DNA from: Hyphomicrobiales bacterium
GTDB lineage: Bacteria; Pseudomonadota; Alphaproteobacteria; Rhizobiales; Xanthobacteraceae
Assembly (NCBI GenBank): GCA_017305715.1
Contig: JAFKKG010000008.1
Location: forward strand, 310,001-374,000
Length of the DNA: 64,000 nucleotides
Reading direction: 5' to 3'
In this document: positions 35,947 to 44,556 of the stretch, piece after piece
How positions within the stretch are numbered: position 1 is the first letter of the stretch
Layout: each line of letters opens with the position of its first letter
Notes under the pieces: generated by a model
Databases searched by the model: none
What the model saw: only the letters and a program-made list of their open reading frames with translations
Told to the model about the DNA's origin: nothing
Position numbers and translations under genes: made by a program

Positions 35947-38900
35947 TCATCCCCCCGCCCACACGTCCAGCACGTAGCGGTTCTTGGTGCCCATCTCGTC
36001 GACCCAGCGCAAGCCGGCGTCGGCATCCGCGCCGGTGCGTTCGCGATAGATCGACACCAGGGCGGCCTTGACGTCCGGTTCCATCTTGCCGCCGTCGCCG
36101 CAGACATAGACGATCGCGCCCTTCTCGATCAGGTTCCAGACCCGCTCCTTCTGTGCGGCGACCTGGTGCTGGACGTAGGTCTTCGGTCCATCGCCCCGCG
36201 AGAACGCGGTGTGCAGTTCGGTGATGCCGTTGGCGGCGAACGCCTTGAGCTCGTCGGCGTAGAGATAGTCCTGCTCGGGATTGCGGCAGCCAAAGAACAG
36301 CATCGCAGCGCCCAAGCTAGCGCCCTTGGCCTTGCGGTCGGCGCGTTCCTGCAGGAAGCCGCGGAATGGCGCCAGACCCGTGCCCGGTCCGATCATGATG
36401 ATCGGCACCGACGGATCCTCCGGCAGGCGGAAGCCGGCCTTGGTTTCGCGTACCGTGGCGTGGATGGTGTCGCCGGCGCGGCGGCCGGCGAGATAATTGG
36501 AGCAGACGCCCTTGTAGACGCCGCGGCCTGAACTGGCGGGCGCCTCGACCACGCCGACGGTGACGCTGCAACGCGAGGCATCGCCCGCCGGCGACGACGA
36601 GATCGAATAATAACGCGGCGCCAGCAACGACAGCATTTCGAGATAGGCGTGGAACGGCAGTTCGCAGGCCGGATATTCCTCCAAGAGGTCGAACACCGAT
36701 TTGCGCTTGGCCAGCACGTCGTTCCGGTAAAGCTCGGTCGAGGCGGCATCGTCGCCGACATAGGCCAGCAGTTTTGGTTTGGTCATCGGACAGCGCGTCT
36801 GTTCCGACATGATCTGGATCTGCTTGCGGGTTGCGATCTGCTGCAACTCGACGAATTCGGTGAGCAGCCGCCCGACCGAGACGACGTCGCCGACCGGCAG
36901 TTGCGCGCGGCGGCCTTCGGCGACCGCAAGCCGGATCTGGTCGGCGGGCAGGAAGCCGAAACGGCGCGCAACCGAATCCACCAGCGCCGGATCGTTGCGC
37001 GGCACCACGCTGAGGTGATCGCCGACACGGTAGGAAACGCCCGGCGGCAGTTGCACCTCGATATGGCGCGTCGAACGGTCCGACGGATTGGCGCCGGTTT
37101 TGTTCTGCAGTTCGGAGTTGGCCAGCACCTTCATCGGCGAAACGCCGCCCTGCGCCACGATTGTATTGACCGCGGTCGGCGCCACCGGCTCGATCCGGTA
37201 CAGCGGCGCATCATCGGCGCTGCGGGTGATGTTCGAGGTGAGACCGAATTCCTTGGCCGCGGCGGGCCCAAGCAACGCGAACCATTTCTCGAACTGGCCA
37301 TCGAGGTCGCTGCGGGCATCGCCCTCGCCGCGGGCAAACACGCTGCGCGCGCCGTGGGCGGCCATTTGTTCGTCGATGATGCGCGGCACCGACTGATAGG
37401 TGGCGGCCCAGTCGCTGTTGCCGCAGCCGAACACCGCATAGCGGACGTTTGCAAAGGCATCCTTGGGCAGATCGCCGCCCAGCCATTTGACGAATTGGGT
37501 GGCGTTGTCGGGCGCGGCACCATTGTAGGAGGCGCAGAAGATCAGGACGCCGCCCTGGTCCGGCAGCTTGCCGACGAAATCATCCAGCGCCGCGAGTTTG
37601 GTCGCAAAGCCGTTGACCTCGGCGAGATCGGCGACGCGGGTGGCGAGTTCTTCGGCGGTGCCGAGGTTGGATCCATAGAGCACCAGCAATGGCGTGTTGT
37701 GCCCCGGACGCGTCCGCGCCTGGGGCGCCGCCGTGTTCGAGGCCGCGACCGCAGCGGCTGCCCGGCCGGCGAAGGCGCCGCGGTCCCTGTCCTCGCGCGG
37801 CCGCACCTTGATCTTGAATCCATCGGGCTTGATCGTCAGCGTCTCCTTGAGATGCATCTGATAGCGGTTGATGTCGATCAGCTTGAAACGCTGCAGGATC
37901 ATGCCGATCGCCAGCGCCGCCTCGTGCATGGCAAAGCCACGCCCGATGCAGGCGCGCTGGCCGTTGCCGAACGGCTTCCAGGCGTTAACGGGCCGCGCGG
38001 CTTCGGCCTCGCGGCTGAAATTCTCCGGGTCGAACTTGTCCGGGTTGGGTCCCCAGACGCTGGGATCGCGGTGCAGCGCCATCACCAGCACAGTGATGAA
38101 GGTGTTCTTCTTCAGTCTGTATTTGCCGCCGATGGTCTCGTCCTGCAGCGGCGCGATGCCATAGGCCGGCGCCGGCGGCCACAGCCGCAACGCCTCCTTC
38201 AAAATCTGCGTGATGTAAGTGAGCTGCGTGACCTGCTGATAGGTCGGCCGCGCGTCGATATCGGGGCCAAGTACCCGGTCGACTTCCTCATAGGCCTTTT
38301 TCAGCACGTCGGGATGCTTGAGCAGCGCATAGAGCGTGCAGGATAGAAGACCGCTGGTGGTCTCGTGGCCCGCGATCAGGAAGGTGTTGATCTGGTAACG
38401 GATGTTGACGTCGTCGAGCTGTTCGCCGGTGGCGCGGTCGACGCCGGTCATCATGGCGCCGAGCATGTCCTTCTTGCCTTCGGCGGCGGCCGCGTTGCCG
38501 CGGCGCTCGGCGATGATCTCGTCGACCATCTTGTTCATGAAGGCCACGTCCTGCGCCAGATCCTTGCGGCGTTTCTGCAGCCAAATGCCTTCCAGCGGGA
38601 TGCCGCGGGTCATCATGATGGTCTCGAGCGAGCGCACCAGCGATTCCACGAACGGATGATAGTCGCGGCGGTAGAACGAATTGAAGCGGTAGTCGAAGCC
38701 GCAGAGGCCGATCGTATCCAGCGTCAGCGCGGTCATGTCGTGGACGACGTCAATCTCCTCGTCGCCGTTGAGCCGCTCCCATTTCTTGACGAGTTGCTCG
38801 GCGATATCGACCATGCTCGGATGGTAGGACGTCATCGCGCGGTTGCCGAACGGCTGCAGCAGGATGTTGTGCGCCTTGCTCCAGTTCGGTTCATTGGTGT

Positions 38901-39183
38901 CGGCCGTGAACAGGCCGTCACCGCCGACCGCGCGCACCCGGCGCAGCGAACCGCGCACCGCCTTGTCGAACCGTTTTTCGTCCGAGAGTTCGTCGACCAG
39001 ATCATGACCGGAGACGATCACCAGCGGCGCGCCCATCATGTCGAGCCAGAAGATCGGCCCGAGCTCCTTGCTCAGCCGCACCAGATCCTGCACCGGCGCG
39101 TTCGAATCCAGCGACAGCATATTGCCGACGACGGGCTTTTTCGGCGGATGCGGGATCGGATCGAGTTTGTTCGGTGACGCCAT
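35947..39183 (-). CDS. Self-sufficient cytochrome P450-reductase fusion (CYP102/BM3 type)
   Basis: 1078 residues, the length of P450 BM3 homologues. The heme domain (about 1-470) has the oxygen-binding helix motif AGHETTSG, the EALRLWP ExxR motif and the heme-ligand Cys412 in FGNGQRACIG. A linker precedes an FMN domain (YGSNLGTAEE, about 503-512), then FAD (RYYSISSSP) and NADPH (GPGTGLAPF, about 930) domains and an aromatic Trp near the C-terminus. Such enzymes hydroxylate fatty acids or similar chains using NADPH and O2. It lies downstream of epoxide hydrolase and wax synthase genes. Confidence 0.96.
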   Translation of the reverse strand: MASPNKLDPIPHPPKKPVVGNMLSLDSNAPVQDLVRLSKELGPIFWLDMMGAPLVIVSGHDLVDELSDEKRFDKAVRGSLRRVRAVGGDGLFTADTNEPNWSKAHNILLQPFGNRAMTSYHPSMVDIAEQLVKKWERLNGDEEIDVVHDMTALTLDTIGLCGFDYRFNSFYRRDYHPFVESLVRSLETIMMTRGIPLEGIWLQKRRKDLAQDVAFMNKMVDEIIAERRGNAAAAEGKKDMLGAMMTGVDRATGEQLDDVNIRYQINTFLIAGHETTSGLLSCTLYALLKHPDVLKKAYEEVDRVLGPDIDARPTYQQVTQLTYITQILKEALRLWPPAPAYGIAPLQDETIGGKYRLKKNTFITVLVMALHRDPSVWGPNPDKFDPENFSREAEAARPVNAWKPFGNGQRACIGRGFAMHEAALAIGMILQRFKLIDINRYQMHLKETLTIKPDGFKIKVRPREDRDRGAFAGRAAAAVAASNTAAPQARTRPGHNTPLLVLYGSNLGTAEELATRVADLAEVNGFATKLAALDDFVGKLPDQGGVLIFCASYNGAAPDNATQFVKWLGGDLPKDAFANVRYAVFGCGNSDWAATYQSVPRIIDEQMAAHGARSVFARGEGDARSDLDGQFEKWFALLGPAAAKEFGLTSNITRSADDAPLYRIEPVAPTAVNTIVAQGGVSPMKVLANSELQNKTGANPSDRSTRHIEVQLPPGVSYRVGDHLSVVPRNDPALVDSVARRFGFLPADQIRLAVAEGRRAQLPVGDVVSVGRLLTEFVELQQIATRKQIQIMSEQTRCPMTKPKLLAYVGDDAASTELYRNDVLAKRKSVFDLLEEYPACELPFHAYLEMLSLLAPRYYSISSSPAGDASRCSVTVGVVEAPASSGRGVYKGVCSNYLAGRRAGDTIHATVRETKAGFRLPEDPSVPIIMIGPGTGLAPFRGFLQERADRKAKGASLGAAMLFFGCRNPEQDYLYADELKAFAANGITELHTAFSRGDGPKTYVQHQVAAQKERVWNLIEKGAIVYVCGDGGKMEPDVKAALVSIYRERTGADADAGLRWVDEMGTKNRYVLDVWAGG

Positions 39184-39251
39184 TGTGGAATTGCCCCTGC
39201 CTCAATTGTCCTGAATGATGAGCGCCGCTCTCACCCCGTCATGGCTCTCTT

Positions 39252-39292
39252 CGTCATTCCGGGATGGTCCGAAGGACCAGACCCGGAATGAC
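39252..39292. repeat. Short copy of the GTCATTCCGGG repeat
   Basis: GTCATTCCGGG (39253-39263) pairs with CCCGGAATGAC (39282-39292). The inner GGTCC-GAA-GGACC adds a second hairpin. It shares its arms and left-hand sequence with the longer element at 23170-23252. It lies between the P450 and epoxide hydrolase genes. Confidence 0.75.
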
Positions 39293-39314
39293 AAGTCGAG
39301 TTGCGTCACGTGCC

Positions 39315-40310
39315 CTAGCCAAACCGTTTTCTACGCCATTCGATCAGCTTGGCGCTGACCTCGTCCGGCTTTTCCTGCTGCGTCCAATGGCCGCTGTCGC
39401 GCACCAGATATTTCTCCAGATCGGGGATGATCTTCTCCATGCCGTCGGCGGCCGACGGCGGCAGCACCGCGTCATTCTCGGCCATGATCATCAGCGAGGG
39501 CACGCGGACCGTATGGTCGAGCCCTTCGGAGCGTTGCCAGTTGCGGGTGAAATTGCGGTACCAGTTGATGCCGCCGGTGAAGCCGGTCCGGGTGAAGGCA
39601 TCGACGAACACCTTCTTTTCTTCCGGCGACAGAATCGGCGTCCGCGGATCGAATTTCGCGTCATAGGCCGCAATCATCTGCGGAAACGCGAGGTTGGTCT
39701 TGGCCGAAGCACCGACACCCGCCGTCGACGGCGCCGCGGGCGCGTCGTCCTTGCGCGGCAACGGCTTGCGCATGAAGGCGTCAAACGTCTGCTCGACGCG
39801 GCTGCCGAAAATCTTGTCCGGCTCGCGGGCGGGGTCCTGAAACTGCACGATGTACATGCTGTCGCCGAACCGCTTACGGAACAGCTCGATCGGGTCGGCC
39901 GGCAGGCGATCGTAATGCGGCGTATTGACGCCGATCACGCCGGCGACGCGCTCGATGTGGCGGAGCGGCATCTGCCAGACGATGAAGCCGCCCCAGTCGT
40001 GGCCGACGAAGATCGCCTTGTCGATCTTGAGATGGTCGAGCAGCCCGACGAGGTCGCCGGTGAGATGCTCCATGTCATAGGCTTCGACCGGCTCGGGCCG
40101 GTCGGTCGCGCCATAGCCGCGCTGGTCCGGCGCGATCACCCGGATTCCGGCCTCGCTCAGCGCCTTGATCTGGTGGCGCCAGGAAAACGCCATCTCCGGC
40201 CAGCCGTGGCAAAGGACCAAAGGCGGCGTGTCGGTCTTCGGTCCCGCATCGTAATAGCCCATGCGAATACCGTTCGTCTGGGCGAACTGCAGCGGCGGCA
40301 TTTCAATCAT
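39315..40310 (-). CDS. Alpha/beta hydrolase, epoxide hydrolase-like
   Basis: 331 residues. HGWPE (35-39), the nucleophile Asp105 in GHDWGG and the His of DSGHWTQQE match soluble epoxide hydrolases; the Asp nucleophile separates it from esterases. It lies 9 bp after the wax synthase gene in the same direction, so the two are probably cotranscribed. Hydrolysis of fatty-acid or alkene epoxides, possibly made by the nearby P450, is a reasonable inference. Confidence 0.88.
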   Translation of the reverse strand: MIEMPPLQFAQTNGIRMGYYDAGPKTDTPPLVLCHGWPEMAFSWRHQIKALSEAGIRVIAPDQRGYGATDRPEPVEAYDMEHLTGDLVGLLDHLKIDKAIFVGHDWGGFIVWQMPLRHIERVAGVIGVNTPHYDRLPADPIELFRKRFGDSMYIVQFQDPAREPDKIFGSRVEQTFDAFMRKPLPRKDDAPAAPSTAGVGASAKTNLAFPQMIAAYDAKFDPRTPILSPEEKKVFVDAFTRTGFTGGINWYRNFTRNWQRSEGLDHTVRVPSLMIMAENDAVLPPSAADGMEKIIPDLEKYLVRDSGHWTQQEKPDEVSAKLIEWRRKRFG

Positions 40311-40319
40311 TGCAAAACC

Positions 40320-41867
40320 CTATTCAGCCGCGCTGGTCATCTTGGACGGCGGCGGCGCGTAGGCCGCTTCCAGCGCTTCAAACTCCAGCGGAAGCATGTC
40401 GCACAAAACCTGGACATGCGGAATGATGTTGGCGCCGGCGATGAAGCCGAAATCGAGCTGGTCGCGATAGCTCTGCACCGTGATGTTGAGCGCGAGCCCG
40501 TGGGTCGAGATCGACACCGGGAAGATGTGCAGCAATTCCGCGCCCGCTGCATACAAGGTCTGCCGCGGCCCCGGCACGTTGGACACCGTGATGTTCGCCG
40601 CCGGCGGCAGCACGTCGGAGAGGTTGGAGCGGCTGTAGAGCAGCGCCAGGATCTGCACCACGATCGGCGCGCCCAGCATCGAGATGTTGGAGACCTGCGG
40701 CATCAGTGCGCGCAACGGATGCGACATCTCCTTGGACTTGGTGGATTGCGCGATGATCGCCTCCAGCCGGGCCTTGGGGTCTTCGAGGTTCGTGGCGATC
40801 GAGCAGATCATGCCGAACACCTGGTTGTTGGCCTCGGTGTTGCCCTCCTCGCGCAGCGAGATCGGCACCGCCGCGGTCAGCGACTTGGTCGGCAGCGCAC
40901 CCTGCTGGATGAGATAGCGCCGGACCACGCCGGAAGAGAGCGCCAGTACCACGTCATTCAACTTGCCGCCGGACGCCTTCGCCAGTGCCTTGGCGCGCGA
41001 CAGCGAGATCGAGGTGCCGGCGAAGCTGCGCTCCGACGAGATCGCCTTGTTCAGGATGGTCGGCGGCGAGACCATGCTGGCGATGCTGTCGCGCGACTTC
41101 GGATCGGAAATCTTGCCGACCACTTCGGAAACGCTCTTGAGCATCGTCGGCACGCTGGCGGCGAATTTCACCGCGCTCTCGATCTGGAACATGGCGTTGT
41201 CGAACAGGATCGATCCGAGATCGCTCTTGCCGGAGCGCGGCAGTTCCAGGCTCTTCGGCGCCGCGGAGGAATCGAACGGCTGGCGCCAGAGCTGCTGATA
41301 GGAATCGATCAGATTGGCCGCGATATCGCGCGGCTCCTGGGCGACCTTGCGCGCCGTGGGCGGCTCGACCTGGCGCGGCACCGGCGTCAGATCGTAGATC
41401 ATGTTGGTCAGCGCGGCCCCTGCGCCGCCATCGATGCAGGCGTGGTGCATCTTGGAATAGAGCCCGATCTCGTTGTCCTTCATGCCCTCGAAGACATAGA
41501 ACTCCCAGAGCGGGCGGGCGCGGTTGAGCAGCTTGGCATGCATCCAGCCGACGATGCGCTCCAGCGTCGCGCGATCGTACGGCGCCGGCAGGCTGCCGCG
41601 GAAAATATGACGGTCGATGTCGAACTGGTCGTCCTCGACCCAGGACGGATGGTCGATGTCGAGCGGCGCCTTTTCCAGGCGCGCCTTGAGGATCGGCGCG
41701 AGGTGCAGCCGCGAACCGATCATCGCCTTGAAATCTTCGAAGAAGTTGCCGTTGTAATTCTCGGGCAGGCGGAAGATCGCCATGCTTCCGACATGCATCG
41801 GCATTTCAGGCGTTTCCAGATACAGAAACGACGCGTCCATCGAAGACAGCTTCTTGGCGTCAGTCAT
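40320..41867 (-). CDS. Wax ester synthase / diacylglycerol acyltransferase (WS/DGAT)
   Basis: 515 residues, with the catalytic HHACIDG motif (His141-His142 to Gly147). The late NVSNVPGP-type motif appears as ITVSNVPGPRQ. The family esterifies long-chain alcohols or diacylglycerol with acyl-CoA to form storage lipids. GGAGG lies upstream of the ATG. With the nearby PHA genes it makes this region a second storage-lipid locus. Confidence 0.93.
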   Translation of the reverse strand: MTDAKKLSSMDASFLYLETPEMPMHVGSMAIFRLPENYNGNFFEDFKAMIGSRLHLAPILKARLEKAPLDIDHPSWVEDDQFDIDRHIFRGSLPAPYDRATLERIVGWMHAKLLNRARPLWEFYVFEGMKDNEIGLYSKMHHACIDGGAGAALTNMIYDLTPVPRQVEPPTARKVAQEPRDIAANLIDSYQQLWRQPFDSSAAPKSLELPRSGKSDLGSILFDNAMFQIESAVKFAASVPTMLKSVSEVVGKISDPKSRDSIASMVSPPTILNKAISSERSFAGTSISLSRAKALAKASGGKLNDVVLALSSGVVRRYLIQQGALPTKSLTAAVPISLREEGNTEANNQVFGMICSIATNLEDPKARLEAIIAQSTKSKEMSHPLRALMPQVSNISMLGAPIVVQILALLYSRSNLSDVLPPAANITVSNVPGPRQTLYAAGAELLHIFPVSISTHGLALNITVQSYRDQLDFGFIAGANIIPHVQVLCDMLPLEFEALEAAYAPPPSKMTSAAE

Positions 41868-41959
41868 GTGTTCCTCCCGCAGAGATCACGCGGCGCCTTG
41901 GTGGCGCTTCTGGCGTTCAGACAGTCCCGAAGACGGTTGCTGGGCTTCCGGACATTAAT

Positions 41960-42757
41960 TCAGGATTGTGCATTCCCCGGGGGGCCATATGCAATGCCAA
42001 AGGGCCCCGAACGATCAAATTGCTTGAATTCGCCCTCCGGCTGCGCCAGGCGGTCGGCCACCGCCCACAGGGCGGCCGGATTGACGCCAAGGCCGATATG
42101 GCTTGCGAAATAGACCTCGATATTCTCGGCGATATCGGAGGGACGGAGCAGGCTGGTCCGCCAGTTCACGATCCCATCGGTACGGGAATAGATCGAAGTG
42201 ACGGGCACCGGCAGGTCGCCGGCGATGGCTTGCCTGATCTGTGGATTGTCGTTGATGCCCTCGCCGGACAGCGCTTCGTACAGCCGGGTGGCGTTGGTCG
42301 CGGTGATGTCGTTGGCAAACGGGCTTCCGAGCGTGATCACGGAGCGCACCATGTCCGGCAATTGCAGCGCAAGGTCCCGTGCATAGATGCCGCCGAGACT
42401 CCAGCCAACGATGCTGACCTTTCGGCCCGTGGTCTCGTGGATTTGCTTGAGCAGGTCGCGCAATGCGCCGCGCTTGCTGGCGACGCCGCCGAGATTGCGG
42501 CCCATGTTCCAGGCATAGGTGTCGTAGCCGAGTTCTTTCAAATAGCGCCGCATCGGCGCCATCGAGAGGTCGCTGGCGAGAAATCCCGGCAACGCCAGCA
42601 CCGGATGGCCGTCGCCCTTCGGGGCGCGCATCAATAATGGCGACAACAGCAGGCTCGAATTCAGCTCGAACACGCTGCGCGCTTCGGCAAGCATCAGGAA
42701 CAGGCTCGGCGGACGAAGCTTGCGTTCCACCGCCGGCGCCTCCTCCGCGACGGCCAC
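41960..42757 (-). CDS. Alpha/beta hydrolase (paralogue of the gene at 28196)
   Basis: 265 residues. The nucleophile Ser120 is in GWSLGG; SRTDGIVNW and SHIGLGVNP carry the likely acid and His regions. It is clearly related to the 256-residue hydrolase at 28196. The GTG start shares its first base with the last base of the DUF6489 stop (TAGTG), with AAGGA upstream, so translation is coupled. An ATG-start reading from further upstream would overlap that gene out of frame and is rejected. Confidence 0.82.
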   Translation of the reverse strand: MAVAEEAPAVERKLRPPSLFLMLAEARSVFELNSSLLLSPLLMRAPKGDGHPVLALPGFLASDLSMAPMRRYLKELGYDTYAWNMGRNLGGVASKRGALRDLLKQIHETTGRKVSIVGWSLGGIYARDLALQLPDMVRSVITLGSPFANDITATNATRLYEALSGEGINDNPQIRQAIAGDLPVPVTSIYSRTDGIVNWRTSLLRPSDIAENIEVYFASHIGLGVNPAALWAVADRLAQPEGEFKQFDRSGPFGIAYGPPGNAQS

Positions 42758-43011
42758 TATTTCTTGTCCTTTTTGGTCATGCCGCCAAGGCCGGCCATGG
42801 TCACGAACATGTCCTGAAACCGCTCGGCGATCTTGGGATCGAAGGTGAACCAGCTTTGCATCAAGGATTCCGGCGAGACCTTGTCGATGTTGGCCATCAT
42901 CTGCTGCTGCAACTTGTCCATGACCGCGGTCTGCATCGGCGCGACGTCGGGAAGCCCGAAAAACTGCCGGGCCTCGAGCGGCGTGCAATCTACTTCGACG
43001 TTTATCTTCAT
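42757..43011 (-). CDS. DUF6489-like small protein
   Basis: 84 residues, soluble, ending in the lysine-rich TKKDKK. The N-terminus MKINVEVDCTPLEARQFFGLPDV is the conserved core of a small alphaproteobacterial family usually found beside this hydrolase type. No activity is known. Its stop overlaps the hydrolase start by one base, and a 7-bp inverted repeat lies 40-58 bp upstream. Confidence 0.7.
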   Translation of the reverse strand: MKINVEVDCTPLEARQFFGLPDVAPMQTAVMDKLQQQMMANIDKVSPESLMQSWFTFDPKIAERFQDMFVTMAGLGGMTKKDKK

Positions 43012-43050
43012 GACCGCTCCTGATCGCGTGACAGCTTAACACAGTATCGC

Positions 43051-43069
43051 CGTGACTGGCCGAGTCACG
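43051..43069. promoter_or_regulatory. Inverted repeat CGTGACT-N5-AGTCACG
   Basis: A perfect 7-bp inverted repeat between the DadA-like gene's end and the DUF6489 start. There is no T-run on either side, so an operator for the DUF6489-hydrolase pair is more likely than a terminator. Confidence 0.4.
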
Positions 43070-43103
43070 CAAGAGTCCGGGTTCCCCCATTCGTCGCACA
43101 TGG

Positions 43104-44357
43104 TCAACCAAATCGCTCGACCGCAAAAGGGGCCGTATCGGCAAACGGGGTCTCGCCGGTCATCATTTCCGCCAGCAGGCGGCCGGTGACGGGTCCGAGC
43201 GTCAAACCGTGGTGCTGGTGGCCGAAATCGAACCACAAACCGGGGTGGCGGGGCGCCTTGCCGATCACCGGCAGCATATCCGGCAGACAGGGGCGCGCGC
43301 CCTTCCAAGGCTTGGCGTCAACGGGATCGCCGAGCGGAAACAGTCCATGCGCCTTCGGCAGCGCCCGCTCGACCTGGACCGGCGTCGACGGCGCGTCGCG
43401 GCGGGCCATCTCGGCGCCGGTGGTCAGGCGAATGCCGCGATTCATCGGCGCCAGCAGAAAGCCCTGATCGGTGTCCAGCACCGGGTGGTTGAGCACGGCA
43501 TTGCCGCGCGGTGCCAGATGGATGTGATAGCCGCGCTTGACGTTGAGCGGGATCGAATAGCCGAGCGGGCTGAAGATCTGATCGGACCACGGCCCCATCG
43601 CGACCACGACTTCGCGCGCCGTGATCGACCCTTCGAGGGTCGCCACGCGCCACCTGGCGCCGGATTGTTCGAGCGTCCGTGCATCGCCGACCAGAAACCG
43701 GCCGCCCTTGCGGCCGAACAGCGCCGCATAGGCCTTGGTGAGGCCCCCGGGATCGGGCACGAAACCGGGATCGGGAAAATGCACGGCACCGGCGAAATCG
43801 CCGGTCAAATTCGGCTCGCGCGCCGCGATATCGGCGGCATCGAGGATGTCGCCGGCGACGCCATATTGCTTGGCGCGCTCGAGCTCGTGCAACGCCTTCG
43901 CCAGCGTCGCATCGGAACGGAACAGCTTGATCCAGCCGGTCCGGCGGAGCAGCTCCGGCACCTTGGCTTCCGCGATCAGCGCCTCGTGTTCGACCAGGCT
44001 GCGCTGGATCAGCGGCAGTTCGGCCATCGCACTGTGCAGCGCACGCTCTGGCGAAGAGGCCAGGAAGTAGCGCACCAGCCAGGGCAGGAACGATGGCAGA
44101 TCCCCGAAATGATAACGCAGTTGCGGCGTGCGGTTGGTCGCATAGTGCAGGATCTGGCGCAGATCCCGCGGAAACATGTAGGGAAACACCGACGCACATT
44201 CGATCAGCCCGCCATTGCCGTAGCTGGTCTCCTCGCCCGCGAGTTCGTGCCGGTCGATCAGGACCGTGTCGCGGCCCTTGCGCTGCAAATGGAGGGCCGC
44301 GCCGACGCCGACCATGCCCGCGCCCAACACAAGAACGTCGGCCTTCAGTTCCGCCAT
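43104..44357 (-). CDS. FAD-dependent D-amino-acid dehydrogenase-like oxidoreductase (DadA family)
   Basis: 417 residues. The FAD motif VLGAGMVGVGAAL (about 10-22) and the ER-type ETSYGNGGLI stretch match DadA-type enzymes. The C-terminal substrate/FAD segment has FGHQHHGLTLGPVTG. It oxidises a D-amino acid or secondary amine to an oxoacid. It is divergent from the Dpp binding-protein gene over 199 bp, suggesting a link with peptide or amino-acid uptake. Confidence 0.85.
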   Translation of the reverse strand: MAELKADVLVLGAGMVGVGAALHLQRKGRDTVLIDRHELAGEETSYGNGGLIECASVFPYMFPRDLRQILHYATNRTPQLRYHFGDLPSFLPWLVRYFLASSPERALHSAMAELPLIQRSLVEHEALIAEAKVPELLRRTGWIKLFRSDATLAKALHELERAKQYGVAGDILDAADIAAREPNLTGDFAGAVHFPDPGFVPDPGGLTKAYAALFGRKGGRFLVGDARTLEQSGARWRVATLEGSITAREVVVAMGPWSDQIFSPLGYSIPLNVKRGYHIHLAPRGNAVLNHPVLDTDQGFLLAPMNRGIRLTTGAEMARRDAPSTPVQVERALPKAHGLFPLGDPVDAKPWKGARPCLPDMLPVIGKAPRHPGLWFDFGHQHHGLTLGPVTGRLLAEMMTGETPFADTAPFAVERFG

Positions 44358-44556
44358 CCGGCACTCCGAAAGTTCAATGTAACGCGGTCGCGTCCACAGC
44401 CTAGGGTGAAGCTAACCATTGCCGCATCGCGGTGCAAACCGCCCGCTGGAATGCGGAAAATCGCGCCGGTGCGGCGGCTGGACTTTGGTCACATGGATCG
44501 GCAATATCCGCCGCTGTTGCGGAATTGGGCTGATCAGAGCGGGGGAAATCCACTAC

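Noticed and set aside
36649..38346. 565-residue ORF on the plus strand opposite the P450 fusion
   Set aside because: The composition is Arg/His/Asp-rich with no domain, and it lies fully antisense to a complete CYP102-type gene. High GC keeps antisense frames open.
39264..42113. 949-residue plus-strand ORF
   Set aside because: It runs antisense across the epoxide hydrolase, wax synthase and part of another hydrolase gene, and its sequence is low-complexity and without motifs.
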